Shown in pieces: positions 53,217 through 64,000 of a DNA stretch of 64,000 nucleotides. How positions within the stretch are numbered: position 1 is the first letter of the stretch; the number at the start of each line of letters is the position of its first letter. The notes beneath the pieces are model-generated. The model searched no databases, was not told the origin of the DNA, and worked only from the letters and a program-made list of their open reading frames with translations. The translations under genes were made by a program, and so were the position numbers. The DNA is from Fragilaria crotonensis. Its lineage: Eukaryota > Bacillariophyta > Fragilariophyceae > Fragilariales > Fragilariaceae. The stretch lies in NCBI GenBank assembly GCA_022925895.1, contig JAKSYS010000106.1, forward strand, positions 55,618 to 119,617, written 5' to 3'.

Positions 53217-56200
53217 ACAAAGTCAGAAACACCAACCCCTTCAAATTTTTGAAAGAAATAACCTTAAACATGGACATTTCAGTATCTTTCCAAAGAACTG
53301 TGATGGAGAGGAACGTGCAACAGCAAGGCAAGTCATGAAGAAGCAATGCAAAGAACATCTTGCACACTGAAATCACTAAGGGTTTTCCGGAACGCGCCAG
53401 CATAGTCAGCACACCATCATAAAAACACAAATCTGTCATCAAAAGCATTCCAAGGAGTTATCTGTGCTTTCATGAATGCTGATCAAAGAAGGTATCCTTT
53501 TGACATGCACACAAAACAAAAAAATGTCATCTCTCCTGACATGATGACAATTGCAATGCCGGTCATGTGGCCACTGGACCACATACTTTTCAATCACCCA
53601 TCAACAAATGTTGACACATCGGATGGAACGGAACAAACAAAAGTGATCAACATTCTAAATGAGAACAAGGCATGTTCATCTAAGGTGGATGAGAATGGCT
53701 CCCGTGTTGACTCTGAGGAACATCAACGGTATCATCACAACTGCCTATCCTGTGTTGGAGACCAGATTACTGGATGGACATCAAGCTCTCCCAGCAATTT
53801 ATTCCTGCAGACGTATTGATGCCAACTATGCAGCACTTGTTAGGAAGATTGTACTCAACACTCATCAGAGGTGTGCAATCATAACAACAACATAGTGTAT
53901 CATGTTGGCATCAAAGGTTCGCAGCTGAAGGCCTACTTTTTGGAACTGATAGTGCCAGCAGCCATGCTGCAAATCGGGATGTGACAACGAATTAAGGAGT
54001 CAGAAGTGCTGCTGACTGGCCTTAGGAGACTTGTCAGCAATGTACTCTCGCTCAACTCTGGCGCACCTCTCACTACCTCAGCAGCAGTTGCTGCTCCCAG
54101 GGTGAAGGACAAGGAGAATGCAACAGTGACCGCTCACAAGCAAGAAGGCCATGGACAAACTCACAGAGCAGGATATGCCAAAAATGAAGGGTGAAAAGAG
54201 AGAAAGAGGCGGGAATGAAGATGCAACTCCCAACACAATGTTTTCATTGGCAATGGCAGGAATTTGGTGTCAACAGCAAGTGTTGTATGTGCTGATGTCC
54301 TTGCCTCTCAGAAGCTGACCAATAAGATTGCTCTGCAGGAAAAAGCTAGCTCTAAAGGAAATAGTGGCAATGGAACTACAGCTGGAGCAAAAGAGAAACA
54401 AGGGACGAGTTCAAGATGCAGGAGCCACAGATTATGAACTTCTTCATAACCCATAACCACACAGTCTTGAATCTTTTCCAGGTGGAAAAATCTAGCCCAG
54501 GGTTGCTCCTAGTATGCTGCCTTTTGGTCCTCACCATGATCATAGTGCTGCTGATGGGGGTGATAGTACTGGTTGATGATGATGACGATAGCAACTAGTA
54601 GGAAAATTGTCGACATCGCAGGGCCAGCTAGTACTGAAACATCTGTGCATGCCATACTAGCAAAACATCAATGCATTGTACTGGTAGGACTAAAATGCGC
54701 AATATATTTAGTATCTTCGCGTTTCTAGTAGTGCTACCAGTAGTTCCCCTAATCTTTAAGTTGCAAGTAGTAATCAATTGACATCATGCTGTCACCAGCC
54801 TTCACGGTAATAAACTTGTTCTCTGATTCCCATGGAAAGTTGTCCTCAGGCTAGAAAAGGTTGCAACTACATTATACCTGGCATCTGGAGCTTGGTACAT
54901 CTTTAACACTTTTTGAAGTTGACGTACACTCATTATTGGTTAGTGAAGGCGAAACCCCACTCAACATGCACTAGGTATTCCATTGAGAACCATCAGGGGA
55001 TTTTGAAATGACTTAAAATGTATGCCGATTGCGGATATGCAGGATGCTGGGCATGCAATGAAAACACTCTATCTACTGGGTCAGCATGAAGATCACTCCA
55101 ACCAATGACTCCTGCAGCATCCATGCTATGTGAATCTTTGCATCAATTCAGATTCACTTGAATGAATCATGCCTATCTTCATTTACAGCAGCAAGCTGAC
55201 ATGCAAAGTACCATCTGGAGCAATCAGCACAGACTGATACTTCATGCCATACTGGGCTCAGTTGTTGTGGCCACCATACATCGCTTTTTGATCTTATGTT
55301 GGCCGACATATTTGACACAACACACCATTGTTGAATCCCGATGGTAGGTTGGCCGACATTTTTGGCACAACACATCATTGTTGAATCCTTAAATGGTTAT
55401 GACCAGCCAAACCATATTTTTTATTAGTAGTAGTGGAGAAATATAATCGGATCGTCAAGATACCGGCCGGTAGCTACTGGGCAGCCAGTGTATACATCTC
55501 ATTATCATCACTCAGATACCCTGGCACAAATTTCATTTTGTCGTAATCCAAAAAAGGATTCCATTTCATGATACTTCAACATTGGCAGGATAACACTGCC
55601 ACTACTACACATCATCAATAGGAGGAGAGTTTCATACCTACTACATGAATATCAACCAAAACCAAACTTGATGCATCGTTTCTCTCACAAATAATAGGGA
55701 GCAAGTCAAGGCCATATTTTGTCACTAACAATTTGTAAGTAATCTTTCTGAATAAAAAACATCAACACATCCTCGTCTTCACTCTATGGATGCTTTGATT
55801 GTCAAGCCATCCTTTGTGTGCCAGATAATGTCTGGATGTGGAATGGTGTGGTGGTTACACCAGGCAGTTTGAAATGTCATTCTGATTGGCCAAAGAAACT
55901 TAGACTTCATTGGCAAGCATTTCATTGTCAATTCTGCTATTGTTGAAATCACTCCTGAGACAATGACTACTAGTGAGTGATGGATGACAATGAGCAATGA
56001 GGATGAAGCACTCATGCTCATCTTATCTATTATATGGATGATTATTGCTGTACATTCCTGGCATGCATTGTGTTGATGGTGCTCCAAAACAATGGCTGAC
56101 CATCATTGATTTGACATGTTGGCACATTTTAGGTTTTTGCAAGAAATGGAAGGATTGGAAAACATGCTCAAAATTGATCTTCGACAAATACCAATCACTA

Positions 56201-57030
56201 ACAGCAACCCTACAGTTATTTGACCCACTGCGGAATCTTGCTTGATATTCAGGAGGAATCTGTGCTCTGGAATTTAGTCAAAAGAATACATCATAGTTTC
56301 ACGTCAACCAAGATCTCTAATTTTCAATCCCTTTCACGACGTTCCCACGATGATGACAGAAACTTGATGGTAACATGACTCTCCCACGATCCCTAGCTAA
56401 TGCATGTCGAGGATGGTAGGTTACTGGATACGCCCAGTACTAGTGAGACAGAAAAAGTGGTTGTTCATAGAATTACAAATGATGCAGCAATCAGATGAAA
56501 TGTCAGATTGGTGTCAGACATGAACTCTGAATTGATGCCACGGCTGAACTGGGAAAAATTCGAAGTTAATCGACAAACGGATTTCCAAAGAGTCCAACAA
56601 ACCAAAATTCCATCGGAGGACAAAACTAATGGAAAATCAAGGAAGACTATAAGTAATGTAGGAGAATGGACTGAAGTCCATAATAAAAGAACAGAGATGA
56701 ATAGGACAGATTCCCAAGGAAGGAAGAAGACTGAAGAAGGTCTGATGGGACAGAAGTGAACCTGGAAGAAAGAGTCAGTTTAGAGTATTACTCACAAGTT
56801 TTCTTTACTGAATTTGTCAGGGCCTGACAACCAAAGCTATCACCCCGTAACCAGAGCAAGTACTGTGCTACCAAACTTGTTTAAATGTGGGACTCTCAAC
56901 AAATCGATTTCTTCCTTTGAATCTTTGAATACTCCCTCCGAGGTAAACCTCGACTTCGTGCTACATTGTACCAGCACTGTACAATGTACACTGTACACTG
57001 TACTCTGTATACATACTCTGTCCTCTGTAT
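53217..57030. other. Gene-poor stretch between transposons
   Basis: No supported gene. Fragments such as ILNENKACSSKVDENGSR (53472-53819) and TRLLDGHQALPAIYSCRRID (53659-53895) appear to be two frames of one decayed coding region, possibly a mobile-element relic. A hydrophilic 83-codon frame at 56508-56759 is unassigned. The last 80 bp before the next element are GTAC-rich. Confidence 0.4.
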
Positions 57031-57267
57031 GTTTGGCGTGCGCCACAGTCGACGAACAGACACACCCTACCGATTACCAGCTACTGATGACGCAGCCCTT
57101 TGAAGTGCGTCAGGAGCGGTTGAGCGTAGAACGTATGGCCTATAAGACAGATAGTCAATCTCTGCAGCTGTTTCTAGCTGATCGGAGCAGAGAGAAAACT
57201 CCACCAAAAATACTTCATATTTTCTACAAGTATTCGCGTGAGACGCGAATCGATAGGAAAAGGGATA
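57031..57267 (+). repeat. Split repeat A1
   Basis: 237 bp starting GTTTGGCGTGCGCC, matching 63488-63723 with two substitutions and one deleted base. It ends five bases before the gag start codon. Confidence 0.93.
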
Positions 57268-57272
57268 GTACG

Positions 57273-59460
57273 ATGGTCGACAATCCGGCTTTAGCCGAAC
57301 TAGTCGCAGCGCAACCAGTTGCGCTTCAGCGTCCGTATGCCGCTGACCCAGGGACCCTCACGGGGTGGCTGGTCAAGGATACGCTCGAAGCATCCCCGGA
57401 TGAGGTGCTTCGCATTTTGGCGGCGACAAATGCTAAGTACGCAAATGTCAATGCCACCGATGCCAACGCGGAGGATGCCACAAACATCCTCAAGGAATTG
57501 GCTGAGGATATATTTGCGGCCGAAGCGTTGGAGACTTTCCTGACGGTAGTGATACCTGAAGGGGGGGAGTCAACTGTGATGGTCGTGACAAGAATGTCCC
57601 GATACCGCCCAGAACTGGGAGTGGCCTCGCCGTGGTCGGGACAAGGCTTTGGTTTCCTCGGGGAGGTCGAAGGAGGGCAGTTGCCCCCGTTGGTGAAGCT
57701 GCCAGATGCGTTGTCGTTACGACAGGCGTTGGCTCCGAAAGAGGTGCTCGCGCCTACGTGGTCCGAATGGAACACCCATTTCGGCATTGACCCTCGCGAC
57801 GTGCGCATCCGAGGCGAGGAACTCATGGTTGTAGAGGGCGGAGATGACAATGGCAGGAGGGTACTGGTGCCCAAGTTGCAGTACCTTCCTCGTGCCTGGG
57901 CGCCGTACTTCTTCGGCGGCACAACTCCGGAGCACGCTATGAGACTGATTCGTCAGCTAACTCGGAACTTGGAGACCGAGCAACAAAAGGAAGTCGCAGC
58001 CCCTTTGGAGCGCTGGTGTGCCGCGTCGTGCGTGCGAAGCGGTATTGTCGGTAATCTGCGCTCGCGCAGCAAGAACTACATCGCGTGGGTGTCGCCGGCG
58101 GGGGCACTCGACAGGGCGCTTACGCGTTGGAGCGCACGAAAGATGGCGCCGTATATCACGATCGCAGTGCCACCGATGATGGCGGCGATGTATCCCCCAG
58201 CGGCGGCTGGCGGCGGAGAGGCAGCAGCGCCCATCCCGATGATGCATGCTCCGGGATACGAGGCCGGCAATCGGGACAAGGTGTATAGCCCCTTCGAGCA
58301 CGAAAGAATTCGGACGGCATGTGGACTTTCGCACGCCAACTACGAAGCAAGTCGTCCGCCCATTTATGCAGCCATGCTCACGGAAGGCCGGACAATGGCC
58401 AAAGTGGAGGCATTGCAGAGATTCTTTGAACCTATTGCAACGCATTGGGATCCAGTGAAGATCTACGTGTCAACAGAGTTGACGCGCGATGTCAGGACCT
58501 GCGCTTCGGCTACGGGAATGAGAACACGTACGACACGTGCCATCGCGGAATCTCGCCGTTCGCGGTGCTGCAAGTGTCCATGGAGCAGCAGAACAAGCGT
58601 CGTAGGATTCAAGAGCGCGCCGATCGAGCGACGCACTTGTCGACGACGTACGCGAGATGGAGGCCGAGCCCGGAAGCTGTCCCAGCACCTACTTCACTAT
58701 GTTAGGTCTACTAAAAAAGTACATACAGTTGCTGACTGTTCTTTTTGGCCCGGGATGTGCCCACCTGGCGGAGGTACAGGGGGTCTATCAGATATTGTCG
58801 GCCAAGTCCGCCGTCTACGAGACGATGACGGCGGAATTGGTCGCGGAGACTCTATGGCATGTCTTCATCGACGCCCGGGAGTACTTCAGCTACACGGGAC
58901 CGGGATTGCCGGACTCGCAGTTGTTTGCCCTGCGCGACTGTCTCAGGAGCTGCTCGTTGAAGGTGACGATTAACTGCCCGGTCTACATGCTCTTGGGACG
59001 TCCAGCCCCATCGGTGGCAGCAGTGGTGTCGCGAACAGGCAGTGCTGGCGGCGGCGGTCGCGGAGGAAGCCACGGGAGCGGTGGATCAGCATCGACGATG
59101 TCGACACTCACAGGATCGGCGGCGGCGTCGCGAGTGGCGCCTGAGATGGTTGGAGGAAAGTGGTTAAACCCGACTCCGATTCCGGAGATTGTATCCATCA
59201 TGACAGCCCTCCGAGCTCGGAAGCCAGGAGTGGATATGTACACGATCATGCGGTCCCAGAAGCTACTGATGTCGGATGTTGGCATTGGGGGCCGCGGGCA
59301 GTGCATGGACTTCATGTACTTCGGCGAGTGTGGCAAGTCGGGATGCTCGTACTCCCACGTCGCCGGAGCGGTGTCGGCTGGAAAACGGCGCGACGTGATC
59401 AAGAAGATGACAAAAGCGGTCGCCGGGTATCTTGCCGAGGAGACTAGTGCCGGTGGCTGA
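57273..59460 (+). CDS. Gag-like ORF1 of the YR retrotransposon, CCCH-type finger, two frameshifts
   Basis: ATG at 57273 (MVDNPALAELVAAQPVALQR), immediately after repeat A1. The frame 0 part runs to about 58490, with a middle region FSPFEHERIRTACGL-like (SPFEHERIRTACGLSHANYE). A second frame carries LRFGYGNENTYDTCHRGISP and the third (58657-59460) MLGLLKKYIQLLTVLFGPGC. The C-terminus has a Gly/Ser-rich linker and a single finger CMDFMYFGECGKSGCSYSH (C-x8-C-x4-C-x3-H), a CCCH-like RNA-binding module rather than a retroviral CCHC knuckle. The product would be about 730 residues. The frame changes near 58490 and 58660 look like single-base indels. Confidence 0.75.
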
Positions 59461-59570
59461 CGAGCAGGGGAAAGCATGACTGCGGGAGGATTACGGAGAC
59501 GAGTAGCGACGACAGTACAATTAATACAACAGTCGACCTTACATCCGTTAGTTCCACCACTACCCACATC

Positions 59571-61900
59571 ATGTTCGTTCCCCCCCAAACAGCACAAAAA
59601 ATCCCGCCTACACACAGTGTAGACGCGAACTTGCGACCCGTGTTAATATCGGGCGCGGGAATTACAGCACCATACACAGTAGCCGTACTCGCGGCAGCCA
59701 GTGTGCGACGGGTAACTGCCGCGTCGTCCGGCGTGCTCCAGAAGTCGGACACGCGCCAGCAATCGGTGGACAGACCACCCACTCTGCCAGCGCACCAGTG
59801 TCGTACTGGCACTGACCCAGTCACTACGGACGTCACCCGGCACTCGAGGCCGGCACGACGGCCGCCAGACAGACCAGCGGAGTTTTCGTTCGGCGCGCGA
59901 ATAACCGCGGAAGATCCGGATCTTCGCCCAAGTCGAATTTTTGAGCCACCCGGCGAATCACCCCACAAAATTGCACAAGGTAAGCTTAGAAAATTAATGA
60001 ACCCGGAACCGTGGATGCGATTCCACCCATTTGTAGCAACGTTGGAGCAGTGGTCAGATGGAGTTCCAGTAGTTTGTAGTCCGCCATGGAGCCCAGTAGC
60101 AATAGAAACAGCGGTCGCGAGGGGTCCGCACACAAGTGCACTAACGCCAGAGGCGCGCCAACTTATAACGGAAGAGATGGAATACCAAGTAGCTGCAGGT
60201 TTCTCTGAGATTATGCTGTGGTCAGACGTCCAGGCGCTGCAACCAGAGCACCTCAAGGTATCCCCACTGGCGGTAATACCGCAAGTCGGCCGACGTGGCC
60301 GTCTGCTATTGGATTTATCCTTTGCCGTTCAAGCCCCCGCCGCTGGGGGGAAGCGCGCCAGACGCGCAAATAGGCCCACAGAACCCTCGCACCGTCTGTG
60401 AACGACACAACAACTAAGCTATCGCCAGAATATCCTGTCAAAGAAGTAGGCCGAGTCCTCGTACGATTGCTCCAGTTTATGGCCGCGGTACCCGCAGAGG
60501 AGATAATCAATTTTGCTAAGATTGACCTCTCCGATGGCTTCTGGCGCATGTTGGTTGCTGACGACAGCAAATGGAACTTTGCGTACACACTGCCCGGTGA
60601 GGTCGATGCCCCGTGCAAGTTGTCATCCCACATGCCCTCCAAATGGGCTGGACAGAAAGCCCGGTTACTTCTGCGCCGCAACCGAGACCGGGCGGGACAT
60701 TATGCAAGCAGTGATTGATGCCGGAACTGTCTGCCCCCGCACGCGTTAGATGACTTTATGACACCACACAACCCCGCCGCCAGACCAGTCCCGAAACGAC
60801 AGTGCGAAAATGGCAGATGTCGGCCGTGTATGTCGATGACTACATTCTGGCTGCCGTGGAAGACCGGGCCGGCACTCTATTGCAACGCACCGGCCGGGCG
60901 GCGCTATACACCATTCACGGCCTTTTCCCGCCGCCCGCCCGCTCAGGCCACATAGGCGGTAAGGACCCGATCTCAGCAAAAAGCTTGCAGCCGGTGATGC
61001 CCGATGGGCCCACACCAAAGAACTACTCGGCTTCGTCTTCAATGGGAAGACCGCACCGCACCTTACTCAGCGAAAAGCGGCAGGTATTGCCGACGACACC
61101 GCCAAGCTACTTAAGAAAAATAGAGTGGCACTTCACAAATTTCAGTCCATCGTTGGAAAATGCGTCACGTTACCACGATCGCCCGCGGCGCGGTCTCTTT
61201 ACCCGCTCAACCGCCCTGCGCGGCAACCCAAAGGTCATCTCGTTGGGTGCCCACGGGAAGTCCGCGCTGCGCTCCTTGATTTGCGGCAGCTGGTGGTCAA
61301 ACTTGCTGACCGCCCCACCCACGTCAATGAAATCCTCCAACTCGGCGCCCCAGCCTACATTGGGTATTATGCGAGTGCCTTCGGCGCCGGCGGAGTCTGG
61401 TTCAGCGGCACAGTGCCGCTCCCTGAAACAGTCTGGCGACTGCAGTGGCCGCGGGATATCACCGCGGCCGTCGTTTGAGAGCAACCCGACCGGGAAGCTG
61501 ACTAACTCAGACCTCGAGATGGCGGCGGTTGTTTTGCACTTAAGCGTTCTAGAAAATGTAGTGCCTTCCCTTCGGCACCTCCACATTTTTGTCCATAGTG
61601 ATAATACTCCAAGTGTAGCATGGGTGACTAAGATGGCGACCAAAACGGCGCAATCCGATGCTGCACACCGACTCGTCCGAGGTTTGGCGTTGCGCCAACG
61701 TATGCTGGAATCGGCCCCCGTGAGCATTAGTCACGTCGCGGGGACCGACAATGTATTAGCCGATATCGCATCACGCCCCATCCCCACCATTGATGACGAC
61801 TCTGCGTTCCTCACGCACTTTGATTCTGCCTTCCCATTACAGAACAGATACTGGCGTCGTGCCAGCCCGCTACCCGTGCAGCTTTCCAATGTGATTTTGA
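59571..61900 (+). pseudogene. Reverse transcriptase and RNase H of the YR retrotransposon, frameshifted
   Basis: The first frame (59571-60401, from MFVPPQTAQKIPPTHSVDAN) has a Pro-rich lead and RT strand LKVSPLAVIPQVGRRGRLLL. A second frame gives AKIDLSDGFWRMLVADDSKW, a third MGWTESPGYFCAATETGRD-like wording (60640-60705, partly GLDRKPGYFCAATETGRD), then the catalytic AVYVDDYILAA at 60820-60850. RNase H follows (LTNSDLEMAAVVLHLSVLEN, HIFVHSDNTPSVAWVTKM, HVAGTDNVLADIASR). This RT type with RNase H and no integrase belongs to DIRS-like elements. At least four frame changes occur. Confidence 0.8.
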
Positions 61901-61931
61901 CGCTGCGCGGGCAGCGCTTGACAATGCAACG

Positions 61932-62973
61932 GTGGACACTAAAGTCCGGGCCGCCAACTGGCGGTGGTGGGGACAATACTGCACCGAGTGTGGAGTTGAT
62001 CCCTGGCTCCGAGACATTAACCCGCCCACCCGACTCCAATTATTGTTGGGCTTTGCCGCACGGACTCGAACTGGATATTTTGGGAAGGGAAGGCAAGTTA
62101 CCTCCCAAACTGTTGAAAAGCCATGCGTCACGTGGCACAAGCCTTCATGCTGGAAGATACCTGACCCCCGATGCCCTCTGATCCAGCGGAGGCGACCTGG
62201 CTCTGCCCGTTACCCACTTACTTAAATCCTATAAAGACCGAGACCCCGTCCCCCGACCACAAGTTGCCCTCCCCGTTGGTGCCATCCAAATGGCCGCCGC
62301 CGCCCGCCTAGATGCTGCTGCTACCCCCAGGGAGCAGGCAACTGCCCACCTAATCGTCATGGCGTTTTATTTTCTCCTGCGGGTTGGTGAATATACACTA
62401 CCCCCAGCTCATGTCACCACCCGCACTATCCAGTTTCGAGTGAGTGACACGCGTTTCTGGCAAGGCCAGACGCTGTTACCGCCCACCAGCGAGGCAGCAA
62501 CCCTCGCAGCGGCCACCTCTGTGACGCTTGTGATGGACAATCAAAAGAACGGGCACCGTGGTGACACCATCCACCAGGAGGCGTGCGACACGGATTTTTG
62601 CCCCGTCCGCTCAGTTGCGGCTCTTGTGAGTGCCATCATGGCCCAAAACATGCCGGTTTCTACCCCACTGAGTTTTGTACAACCAGGCATGCATGTGCAG
62701 CCTGGCCATATTCTCCATGCCGTCCGGCGGGGAGCTCAATTAGCTCAGCTCGAGGCAAGCGGCTACCAGTTAACCCGGATCGGTGCGCACCGCTGCGCGC
62801 CTCGGGTGCCATGGCTTGTGGTTATCCGGTCATGGCCCGGAAGCGATTATGAAACTGGGACGCTGGCGCACCCAAACATTTCTTACTATATCCACTCCCA
62901 AATCGCTGCCCTCACCACAGGCACCTCTCGCAAGATGGGGCGTTCAGTCAACTTCCACAATGTGGGCGGGTAA
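61932..62973 (+). pseudogene. Tyrosine recombinase of the YR retrotransposon, frameshifted
   Basis: Starts in one frame with NWRWWGQYCTECGVDPWLRD and RLQLLLGFAARTRTGYFGKG (core-binding helices). After a shift near 62150 it continues VMAFYFLLRVGEYTLPPAHV, where the Arg is the first catalytic residue. The His-x-x-Arg box is split by a shift at about 62790 (IGAHR..., then LRASGAMA in another frame). The end GPEAIMKLGRWRTQTFLT followed by YIHSQI carries the Trp/His and nucleophilic Tyr region. The enzyme would insert circular cDNA by recombination, explaining the split repeats. Confidence 0.8.
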
Positions 62974-63248
62974 ACTTTAGTAACCTCAGACTGTACAATC
63001 GAACAGCATCGGACCCTGCTCTTTCATTACGTTCTTAGGTTTCCGCAGGTTCCCGGGCGGCCGTCCGGCGCCCGCATTTATCCGAACTGTTCGATCGGGA
63101 CCGGCGCTAGCACCGCGCCGGCTTCCTGTGCACTTGTAGCTTTGTCAAGGACACCTCCCGGTGGGGGTGGGTGTGTCCTTGGCACCGTTTACAAGGCCGA
63201 ATTAGCTGGTGCAAATACGACACCACGAAGCAAACGGCACCGAGTGGG

Positions 63249-63489
63249 GGATGATCCGGGGGGAGGGAACAAACCCAAAGAACCTAGAGTTCTGTGGAAA
63301 TTCCTAACCCTATAGATTCCTGTCTACGGCCAATATGCTAGTGTGGTAGTACTGTAGTTGCTAGCACTGGTGCCACACGACCACTAGTGATGACGAAGGA
63401 TTCTACTGGAGGAACGACATACTGTACACTACGGGAGCTACTCCCAGGATATTCGAAGACCGAGCGCACAGCCCCTATCTCTGATAGGT
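63249..63489 (+). repeat. Split repeat B1
   Basis: 241 bp from GGATGATCCGG to CTGATAGGT, matching 63761-64000 with one or two indels. Directly abuts, with a 2-bp overlap, repeat A2. Confidence 0.92.
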
Positions 63490-63723
63490 TTGGCGTGCGC
63501 CACAGTCGACGAACAGACACACCTACCGATTACCAGCTACTGATGACGCAGCCCTTTGAAGTGCGTCAGTAGCGGTTGAGCGTAGAATGTATGGCCTATA
63601 AGACAGATAGTCAATCTCTGCAGCTGTTTCTAGCTGATCGGAGCAGAGAGAAAACTCCACCAAAAATACTTCATATTTTCTACAAGTATTCGCGTGAGAC
63701 GCGAATCGATAGGAAAAGGGATA
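63488..63723 (+). repeat. Split repeat A2
   Basis: 236-bp copy of A1 (57031-57267). Confidence 0.92.
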
Positions 63724-63760
63724 CCCACCCCCCCTCACCGGTGTGACTAGCACACCCCAC

Positions 63761-64000
63761 GGATGATCCGGGGGGAGGGAACAAACCCAAAGAACCTAGA
63801 GTTCTGTGGAAATTCCTAACCCTATAGATTCCTGTCTACGGCCAATATGCTAGTGTGGTAGTACTGTAGTTGCTAGCACTGGTGCCACACGACCACTAGT
63901 GATGACGAAGGATTCTACTGGAGGAACGACATACTGTACACTACGGGAGCTACCCCAGGATATTCGAAGACCGAGCGCACAGCCCCTATCTCTGATAGGT
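63761..64000 (+). repeat. Split repeat B2
   Basis: 240-bp copy of B1. Its last bases CTGATAGGT coincide with the window end, so the true right end of the element may be exactly here or just beyond. Confidence 0.9.

Larger units (their letters stand above)
57031..64000 (+). mobile_element. Tyrosine-recombinase retrotransposon with split direct repeats (Ngaro/PAT type)
   Basis: The repeat layout is A1 (57031-57267), coding region, B1 (63249-63489), A2 (63488-63723), B2 (63761-64000, possibly continuing past the window). A1/A2 and B1/B2 each differ at only about 1-3 places. Between them lie a gag-like ORF, a reverse transcriptase with RNase H, and a tyrosine recombinase; there is no DDE integrase or aspartic protease motif. 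B1 and A2 overlap at GT, as expected if they represent the circle junction used by the recombinase. The coding part is visibly more GC-rich than the flanking DNA. Several frame changes are present. Confidence 0.9.

Noticed and set aside
59444-60256. 270-codon minus-strand frame opposite the YR element RT
   Set aside because: Antisense shadow in a GC-rich coding region; the plus strand has the RT motifs.

Overview
This window is nuclear DNA of a diatom, most likely a raphid pennate. The clearest marker is an intact fucoxanthin-chlorophyll a/c protein gene (38595-39185) whose leader carries the ASA-F-AP plastid-import motif. Other signs are short GT-AG introns, plastid-type signal sequences, a diatom-type secreted Cys-rich repeat protein, and a Copia element of the diatom (CoDi-like) kind. 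The species cannot be named from the sequence alone.

Layout. 1-13.9 kb: gene islands on both strands, comprising a truncated TPR-like gene, an unknown phospho-motif-rich membrane protein, eIF2-beta, a small mitochondrial-type gene with one intron, an ankyrin-like gene and a GT92-like glycosyltransferase. A 323-bp MITE lies at 7864-8186. 13.9-19.85 kb: a complete LTR retroelement on the minus strand (885/897-bp LTRs, 5-bp target duplication) that encodes a gag-like protein but no detectable pol. 20-39.2 kb: the main host gene island, with a four-exon DDX24/Mak5-type helicase, a paralogue of the small mitochondrial-type gene, a secreted acidic glycoprotein, an ABHD11-like hydrolase, an inositol-monophosphatase-like enzyme, a PAP/fibrillin-like plastid protein, a Rossmann-fold protein and the FCP. 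39.2-57 kb: a transposon graveyard with a retroelement RNase H relic and a PIF/Harbinger element whose right inverted repeat was hit by a 6.4-kb Copia. 57-64 kb: a GC-rich tyrosine-recombinase (DIRS/Ngaro-type) retrotransposon with split direct repeats (A1 ... B1-A2-B2).

The host genes are unrelated housekeeping and plastid functions, each with its own promoter; there is no operon-like logic. Several otherwise well-preserved host genes are broken by single-base shifts, some at homopolymers. This looks more like consensus error in a long-read assembly than gene death, and it also means that apparent decay in the transposons may be exaggerated. Intergenic DNA near the genes is strikingly rich in GTAC and ACCGGT palindromes.
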